The translations under genes and the position numbers were made by a program. Shown in pieces: positions 5,696-5,778 of a DNA stretch of 5,778 nucleotides. The notes below the pieces were generated by a model. The model ran no database searches. It was not told where the DNA came from and saw nothing but the letters and a program-made list of their open reading frames with translations. How positions within the stretch are numbered: position 1 is the first letter of the stretch; each line of letters begins with the position of its first letter. Source of the stretch: Acidobacteriota bacterium (GTDB taxonomy: Bacteria; Acidobacteriota; Terriglobia; Terriglobales; Acidobacteriaceae); contig JAJZJJ010000228.1 of NCBI GenBank assembly GCA_021810175.1, positions 1 to 5,778 of the forward strand, written 5' to 3'.

Positions 5696-5778
5696 GCCGG
5701 AGGCGCGTCCGCCCGTGCGGCCAGCACCGCCGGAGGCGCGTGCGCCCGTGCGGCCAGCACCGCCGGAGGCGAGTGTGC
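5696..5778. repeat. 33-bp GC-rich tandem repeat, cut by window edge
   Basis: Two full units (5696-5728 and 5729-5761) differ at one position only (C at 5709, G at the matching position 5742). A third unit begins at 5762 and diverges by 5772 before the window ends. Each unit contains CGCCGGAGGCG-type self-complementary sequence (CGCC-GGA-GGCG). The period is a multiple of three, so it would encode an 11-residue repeat if translated. On the minus strand all three frames are open across the repeat, so I cannot say whether it is the 3' end of a coding gene or a non-coding minisatellite. Confidence 0.85.

Noticed and set aside
5593..5778. A coding gene in the minus-strand frame open from the window edge to 5593
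   Set aside because: It would have to run through a strong intrinsic terminator, and all three minus frames are open across the repeat. Composition gives no support for one frame, so it is not annotated as a gene.
5696..5778. CRISPR array
   Set aside because: The units are contiguous 33-bp tandem copies with no unique spacers between them.

Overview
The window looks like chromosomal DNA from a GC-rich, Gram-negative-type bacterium. Codon choice (strong preference for C in third positions), the mix of exported and orphan proteins, and the look of the two unassigned proteins suggest Acidobacteriota (Terriglobia/Acidobacteriaceae). This is an inference from style; there is no rRNA or marker gene here to prove it.

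Left part (5-2778, minus strand): a LacI-family transcription regulator lies upstream of a glycoside hydrolase family 1 beta-glucosidase in the same direction, separated by 200 nt. The enzyme carries a twin-arginine export signal and intact catalytic glutamates. The pair reads as a small beta-glucoside utilisation locus in which the regulator probably controls the enzyme. The gap holds a strong Shine-Dalgarno for the enzyme, a weak promoter candidate and a small CG-centred palindrome that could be an operator.

Middle (2779-4212): a divergent intergenic region of 130 nt separates the regulator from a plus-strand homoserine dehydrogenase with an ACT domain (aspartate pathway to threonine and methionine). 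It starts at TTG with a good ribosome binding site and is followed by a perfect 10-bp hairpin. No threonine-pathway partner is adjacent, so it appears to be a single-gene unit.

Right part (4213-5778): a plus-strand gene for a small exported His/Met-rich protein faces a minus-strand gene for a three-helix membrane protein with a conserved-looking C-terminal domain. I cannot assign either with confidence. Upstream of the membrane-protein gene is a textbook minus-strand terminator (TTCG tetraloop plus T-run), and beyond it a 33-bp GC-rich tandem repeat that runs off the window edge. The terminator lies only 31 nt before the membrane gene's start codon and is overlapped by short ORFs, so it could either end a transcript from outside the window or act conditionally on the membrane gene.

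I see no tRNA, rRNA, CRISPR array, transposase or phage gene. I do not see a convincing new multi-gene system; the points most worth a second look are the terminator/repeat arrangement at the right edge and the small exported protein.
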